From a virus: a DNA stretch of 64,000 nt. Below are positions 60,088-64,000 of the stretch, piece after piece (positions within the stretch are counted from its first letter, which is position 1; every line of letters starts with the position of its first letter). The stretch covers positions 1 to 64,000 of the IMG/VR virus record IMGVR_UViG_3300044609_000483; one strand, given 5' to 3'. Below the pieces are notes generated by a model. It worked only from the letters and a program-made list of their open reading frames with translations. It was not told the origin of the DNA and did not search any database. A program made the position numbers and the translations under genes.

Positions 60088-61011
60088 ATGAGTCAAATAA
60101 TAACAATACAAAGTATAAATTTTGACGGTGAAATAGCGAATATTTTATTTAAACCGGATAATGATAACATTACCATTAATTTGGGTGATGTAACTCTACC
60201 GTTTATTTTTCAACCAAATTTATTAATACCGGAAAGAGAAGTTTACGGAACATATACTATTTTAATTTTAGGTTCTGATTGTCCAAATATTCTAAACGTA
60301 TTAAGACCAATACCAACTAATACTCCAACACCAACAATAACACCAACAAATACGCCTACCAGAACACCAACACCTACTCCAACACCTACTCCAACAAATA
60401 CACCTACTCCAACACCTGGAGTTACTCCTACACCTACACCAACCCCTGTTTACTTGGCTTACTTGTTTATTGAACCAATAAGTGGAGGAACGTTAATGGG
60501 TCAATGGATGTATGATGGTGGTTTTGATTTCTATGGTTTTAGTAATAATAGTCAACCAACACAAAATCAAACAATATTTAATACAGAACTTAACAGATAT
60601 GTTGGATTTAGTGGTTGGACATCTGGAGAGTTCCCACATATAATAAATAAATCTGTACCTCAAGTAAGTGGAGGTTTAGATTCATTTGGTAATAATATTG
60701 TTGCATACAATTTTACAACAACTGAAATTCCTGAATTCACAATACCTGGAGATTCTTGGTACACCTGGGTAATCCCAATTAGTTTAACAAATAACCAAAA
60801 ACAAATAATAATTGATTTAAGTTCTAATGGTAGCCCAAATATATTTACACCAATATATATGGAATCAACTATTAATTCAAACACATTTACGTATACTGGA
60901 TCAACAATTTTCCAAACAACATATAGAGTTTATACATCATACCCAAGTTCTGAATTTAAATTAACGAATAATGAAAATATTTATTTTAAAGGAAACACAG
61001 TTTCATCATAA
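60088..61011 (+). CDS. Virion protein with Pro-Thr stalk, 307 aa
   Basis: The N-terminal 70 residues are a beta domain (ITIQSINFDGEIANILFKPD). Residues about 74-122 are a low-complexity stalk of PTNTPTPT / PTPTPTP units, coded by repeated CCAACACCTACT-like triplets. The C-terminal about 180 residues form a beta-rich domain (YLFIEPISGGTLMGQWMYDG to the end). This looks like a base domain, a Pro-Thr linker, and a distal domain; Thr-rich stalks are classical O-glycosylation substrates. It is co-oriented 12 nt before the collagen-like gene. Confidence 0.6.
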   Translation: MSQIITIQSINFDGEIANILFKPDNDNITINLGDVTLPFIFQPNLLIPEREVYGTYTILILGSDCPNILNVLRPIPTNTPTPTITPTNTPTRTPTPTPTPTPTNTPTPTPGVTPTPTPTPVYLAYLFIEPISGGTLMGQWMYDGGFDFYGFSNNSQPTQNQTIFNTELNRYVGFSGWTSGEFPHIINKSVPQVSGGLDSFGNNIVAYNFTTTEIPEFTIPGDSWYTWVIPISLTNNQKQIIIDLSSNGSPNIFTPIYMESTINSNTFTYTGSTIFQTTYRVYTSYPSSEFKLTNNENIYFKGNTVSS

Positions 61012-61023
61012 TTAAAAAAAGAT

Positions 61024-64000
61024 ATGTCAAAAGTATATAGAAACCCAATAACCCCAATTGTCTCTTTAGGACCACAATCCGTATTGAGAACTAAACCGTT
61101 TGGGACAACGTTTAGTGTATTAAATATTGGTGGTTATATGGAAGTATATACCACAAATGATTTATTATATACAATACCTTCAGGTCAAACAGGGTATATT
61201 GAATTTATTGGAAATACAATACCTATACATTATTATAAAGGAACTGGTTCGGTATTTTCATTTGACTCAATAGTTCTTAATTCTGATAATATATCTTCAG
61301 GTAGAAGAAGATTAGGTATGTTGGCATATGCTTACAGTGGAGATACGGTTTATCAATTCAATATAGAAAATTACAATACATTATTTTTAAATGCCTCTGG
61401 AGCAACAGGTCCCGGAGGTAGAACCGTAATATTTTCAGACTATGGTACAACAGTTAGAAATAACACACCTGAAGGTGTTGCATTTATTAATGCTTGGTTA
61501 GACAATTCAATTGAAGGTGTAAATGGTGTTACAAGAAATGATTCGGTTTGGAAAGTATTCCCGGAACCTGGTTGTTGTTTAACTGGGGGAACATATTTTT
61601 CAGGTAGTAGTACTTTAGAATTATATAACAATGATGGATCAACAATTATAATAACTGGAATAACCTCTGGGGGTGGTGGTTCAGGAACTAGCGGAACTTC
61701 AGGGACTAATGGTACTAATGGTACTTCAGGTACTAACGGTACTAGCGGAACGAATGGTTCTTCGGGCACAAGTGGTGGTTCAGGAACGGCAGGGTCTTCA
61801 GGAACTAATGGTAGTTCGGGTAGTGATGGGACAAGTGGTGCAAATGGAACTTCAGGAACTAATGGTACATCTGGGAGTAATGGAACTGACGGAACAAGTG
61901 GTATATCCGGAACAAGTGGTATATCTGGAACAAGTGGTATATCTGGAACATCGGGGGATAATGGATCAAGTGGAACCAACGGTACGTCAGGAACGAATGG
62001 AACAAGTGGGACTAATGGAACTTCAGGAACTAATGGAACAAGTGGGATATCTGGAGTAAATGGAACTTCAGGTACTAATGGTACAAATGGTACGGATGGT
62101 ACGGATGGGTCTTCAGGTACAAATGGTACGGATGGGTCTTCAGGTACAAATGGAACTTCAGGTACAAATGGAACTTCAGGAACGAATGGAACCTCAGGAA
62201 CTAATGGTACAGATGGAACTTCTGGGACCAACGGAACAAATGGTACCTCAGGAACATCAGGAACAAATGGTATTAGTGGCACATCTGGAACTAATGGTAC
62301 TTCAGGATTAAACGGTACTTCGGGGACAAATGGAACTTCGGGTACTAATGGAACTTCGGGTACTAATGGAACTTCGGGTACTAATGGTACAAACGGAACT
62401 TCAGGCGCGAACGGTACGTCAGGTACAAATGGGACTTCAGGAACTAATGGTACAAATGGTACAAATGGTACAAGTGGAACCAATGGGACTAATGGAACAA
62501 GTGGAACATCTGGTACTAACGGGACAAATGGAACATCTGGTACTAACGGAACAAATGGTTCAAGCGGTACCAACGGGACATCAGGAACTAATGGAACTTC
62601 GGGTACTAATGGAACTTCGGGTACTAATGGAACTTCGGGTACTAATGGAACAAATGGTTCATCAGGGTCTTCAGGGACTAATGGAACAAATGGTTCAAGT
62701 GGGACCAACGGTACAAATGGTACAAATGGTACTAACGGAACTAATGGTACGAGCGGGACAAATGGTACTAGCGGTACAAATGGTACGAGCGGAACAAATG
62801 GAACTAGCGGAACAAGTGGAATATCGGGAGTAAATGGAACGTCAGGTACTAACGGAACAAATGGTACAAGTGGAACTAACGGAACAAATGGTACTTCGGG
62901 AACAAATGGTAGTTCAGGAACAGATGGAACAAGTGGTACGGATGGAACTAGCGGAACGGATGGTACTAATGGATCTTCAGGAACAGACGGGACTAATGGG
63001 TCTTCAGGGACTAATGGAACAGATGGAACTAGTGGTACGGATGGTACAAGTGGTACAGATGGAACTTCAGGTACAAATGGAACAGATGGATCTTCAGGAA
63101 CTAACGGTACGGATGGTTCAAGTGGTACCGATGGTACAAGCGGAACAGACGGTACTAGTGGTACAGACGGAACTAATGGGTCAAGCGGAACAAATGGAAC
63201 AGATGGTACTTCAGGTACTGATGGAACAAATGGATCTAGCGGAACCGATGGAACTAGTGGTAGTTCAGGTACAGATGGGACTAGCGGTACTGATGGTACA
63301 AATGGTAGTTCGGGAACAGATGGTACAAGTGGAACAAATGGAACAGATGGTAGTTCAGGCACAAATGGTACAGATGGAACTTCAGGTACAAATGGAACCG
63401 ATGGGTCTTCAGGAACTAACGGTACTGATGGATCAAGCGGTACTGATGGAACAAACGGAACAGACGGGACTTCAGGTACTGACGGCACAAGTGGTATATC
63501 TGGAGTAAACGGAACTTCAGGTACAAGTGGAACTAATGGAACAGATGGAACATCAGGTACTGATGGTACTAACGGATCTTCAGGTACTAGCGGAACAAAT
63601 GGGACAAACGGAACTTCGGGAACTAATGGAACAAACGGAACGTCAGGTACAAATGGTACTTCAGGAACTAATGGAACATCAGGTACTAATGGTACTAACG
63701 GAACATCAGGGACAAACGGAACAAATGGAACTAGCGGCACTAATGGAACATCAGGAACAAACGGAACAAATGGAACTAGCGGCACTAATGGAACAAATGG
63801 AACTAGCGGCACTAATGGAACAAATGGGTCTTCAGGAACTAACGGTACAAACGGAACATCAGGGACTAATGGTACAAGCGGAGTTAATGGGGAATCAGGG
63901 ACTTCTGGGACATCAGGCACCAACGGAACAAATGGTACTAATGGAACTTCAGGTACTAATGGTACGAGCGGGGTAAGTGGAGACTCAGGATCTTCAGGCA
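61024..64000 (+). CDS. Collagen-like fibre protein, proline-poor (GT[SND])n, 3'-truncated
   Basis: Open from the ATG at 61024 to the window end (at least 992 codons). Residues 1-216 are a beta domain: MSKVYRNPITPIVSLGPQSV, then from 187 TGGTYFSGSSTLELYNNDGS, which also appears in the YadA-like fibre. From about residue 217 the sequence is uninterrupted Gly-x-y triplets for 775 residues, nearly all GTS, GTN or GTD with rare GSS, GIS, GVN and ESG. I see essentially no Pro after the start. Collagen-like phage fibres are known, but a Thr at almost every X position and no Pro is unusual. Long opposite-strand and shifted frames across this gene are by-products of the repeats. C-terminus outside the window. 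Confidence 0.9.
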   Translation, partial: MSKVYRNPITPIVSLGPQSVLRTKPFGTTFSVLNIGGYMEVYTTNDLLYTIPSGQTGYIEFIGNTIPIHYYKGTGSVFSFDSIVLNSDNISSGRRRLGMLAYAYSGDTVYQFNIENYNTLFLNASGATGPGGRTVIFSDYGTTVRNNTPEGVAFINAWLDNSIEGVNGVTRNDSVWKVFPEPGCCLTGGTYFSGSSTLELYNNDGSTIIITGITSGGGGSGTSGTSGTNGTNGTSGTNGTSGTNGSSGTSGGSGTAGSSGTNGSSGSDGTSGANGTSGTNGTSGSNGTDGTSGISGTSGISGTSGISGTSGDNGSSGTNGTSGTNGTSGTNGTSGTNGTSGISGVNGTSGTNGTNGTDGTDGSSGTNGTDGSSGTNGTSGTNGTSGTNGTSGTNGTDGTSGTNGTNGTSGTSGTNGISGTSGTNGTSGLNGTSGTNGTSGTNGTSGTNGTSGTNGTNGTSGANGTSGTNGTSGTNGTNGTNGTSGTNGTNGTSGTSGTNGTNGTSGTNGTNGSSGTNGTSGTNGTSGTNGTSGTNGTSGTNGTNGSSGSSGTNGTNGSSGTNGTNGTNGTNGTNGTSGTNGTSGTNGTSGTNGTSGTSGISGVNGTSGTNGTNGTSGTNGTNGTSGTNGSSGTDGTSGTDGTSGTDGTNGSSGTDGTNGSSGTNGTDGTSGTDGTSGTDGTSGTNGTDGSSGTNGTDGSSGTDGTSGTDGTSGTDGTNGSSGTNGTDGTSGTDGTNGSSGTDGTSGSSGTDGTSGTDGTNGSSGTDGTSGTNGTDGSSGTNGTDGTSGTNGTDGSSGTNGTDGSSGTDGTNGTDGTSGTDGTSGISGVNGTSGTSGTNGTDGTSGTDGTNGSSGTSGTNGTNGTSGTNGTNGTSGTNGTSGTNGTSGTNGTNGTSGTNGTNGTSGTNGTSGTNGTNGTSGTNGTNGTSGTNGTNGSSGTNGTNGTSGTNGTSGVNGESGTSGTSGTNGTNGTNGTSGTNGTSGVSGDSGSSG
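61902..61955 (+). repeat. 18-bp imperfect tandem repeat coding GISGTS
   Basis: Three successive units of the form GGTATATCTGGAACAAGT (one C/T change, last unit diverged) encode Gly-Ile-Ser-Gly-Thr-Ser. Confidence 0.75.
62332..62385 (+). repeat. 18-bp tandem repeat, three copies
   Basis: GGAACTTCGGGTACTAAT occurs three times in a row (62332-62349, 62350-62367, 62368-62385) inside the collagen-like gene. The same array recurs at 62593-62646. Confidence 0.9.
62593..62646 (+). repeat. 18-bp tandem repeat, three copies (second array)
   Basis: Same unit and copy number as at 62332-62385, 261 bp downstream, so the arrays are probably related by unequal exchange or slippage. Confidence 0.9.

Noticed and set aside
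62332-63900. CRISPR-like array in the repeated region
   Set aside because: Repeats are in-frame multiples of 9 or 18 bp without distinct spacers; they are coding.
61440-63923. 827-aa minus-strand open frame of VPLVPFVP-type repeats
   Set aside because: It is the antisense of the GT(S/N/D) repeat. The plus-strand frame has a proper N-terminal domain, an ATG at 61024 and collagen periodicity; the minus frame has only the complement of repeated codons.
61673-63976. Plus-strand shifted frames coding Met/Gln/Glu/Leu repeats
   Set aside because: They are the second reading frame of the same repeats, with no domain outside the repeat.
1-64000. tRNA genes
   Set aside because: I scanned the intergenic gaps for cloverleaf arms and a T-loop consensus and saw none, but a tRNA predictor should be run.

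Overview
The window reads as a contiguous piece of a large, clearly AT-rich, T4-type tailed-phage genome that infects a Bacteroidota (probably flavobacterial) host. The T4 signature is the head module in T4 order: large terminase, portal, prohead-core candidate, gp21-type prohead protease, scaffold and a gp23-type major capsid protein. A gp55-like late sigma factor and a gp5-like baseplate spike/hub candidate are also present. The host inference rests on several signs. Shine-Dalgarno sequences are essentially absent and start codons sit in A-rich leaders. One promoter fits TAnnTTTG exactly. A small exported protein has a signal peptide ending in Phe-Ser-Gln. A phage-borne bS21 looks like the Bacteroidota version. 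Sheath, tube, polymerase and lysis genes are not in the window, so the genome must be considerably larger.

Layout: 1-210 (minus) is the 5' half of a tmRNA cut by the window edge. 294-3005 (plus) holds an unknown gene, a clan MH/M20-like metallopeptidase and a protein with a candidate gp21 cleavage site. 3022-5076 (minus) is a ClpC-like double AAA+ unfoldase. 5236-20781 (plus) carries accessory and acidic or repetitive probable virion proteins, then the head module; a minus-strand rpsU (bS21) is set inside it. 20833-29548 (minus, apart from 21111-22415) carries small exported or unknown proteins, probable virion proteins and a baseplate/tail block. 29560-44076 (minus) begins with the late sigma factor and continues as a glycosyltransferase/methyltransferase/nucleotide-sugar island. 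PhoH, a HAD-like protein, dUTPase and a 3'-5' exonuclease are mixed into that island. 44174-47100 (minus) holds small conserved unknowns and a WYL-like protein. 47153-64000 (plus) is the fibre region: a Cys-rich structural protein, two YadA-head-repeat fibres, a glycosylation/sulfation cassette, a Pro-Thr-linker protein and a very long proline-poor collagen-like protein that runs off the window. No gene-free stretch exceeds 300 bases.

Three themes tie the genes together. (1) Expression takeover: tmRNA, bS21, a late sigma factor, and a recurrent ATATTTAT box 2-45 nt before at least 15 start codons, implying short or leaderless late transcripts. (2) Head maturation: the capsid protein has an (I/L/V)-x-E|A site at residue 60/61. 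Several other proteins carry a similar site at the end of a short N-terminal leader, which suggests packaging into the prohead and trimming by the gp21-type protease. (3) Decorated fibres: Thr/Ser/Asn-rich fibre proteins lie beside a TibC-type O-heptosyltransferase homologue, GT8 and GT9 proteins, a sulfotransferase, an APS kinase, a HxGH nucleotidyltransferase and a DUF2061 membrane protein. I read this as a candidate virion glycosylation-plus-sulfation system; it is the most novel-looking part of the window. All assignments come from reading motifs by eye; no database search was run.
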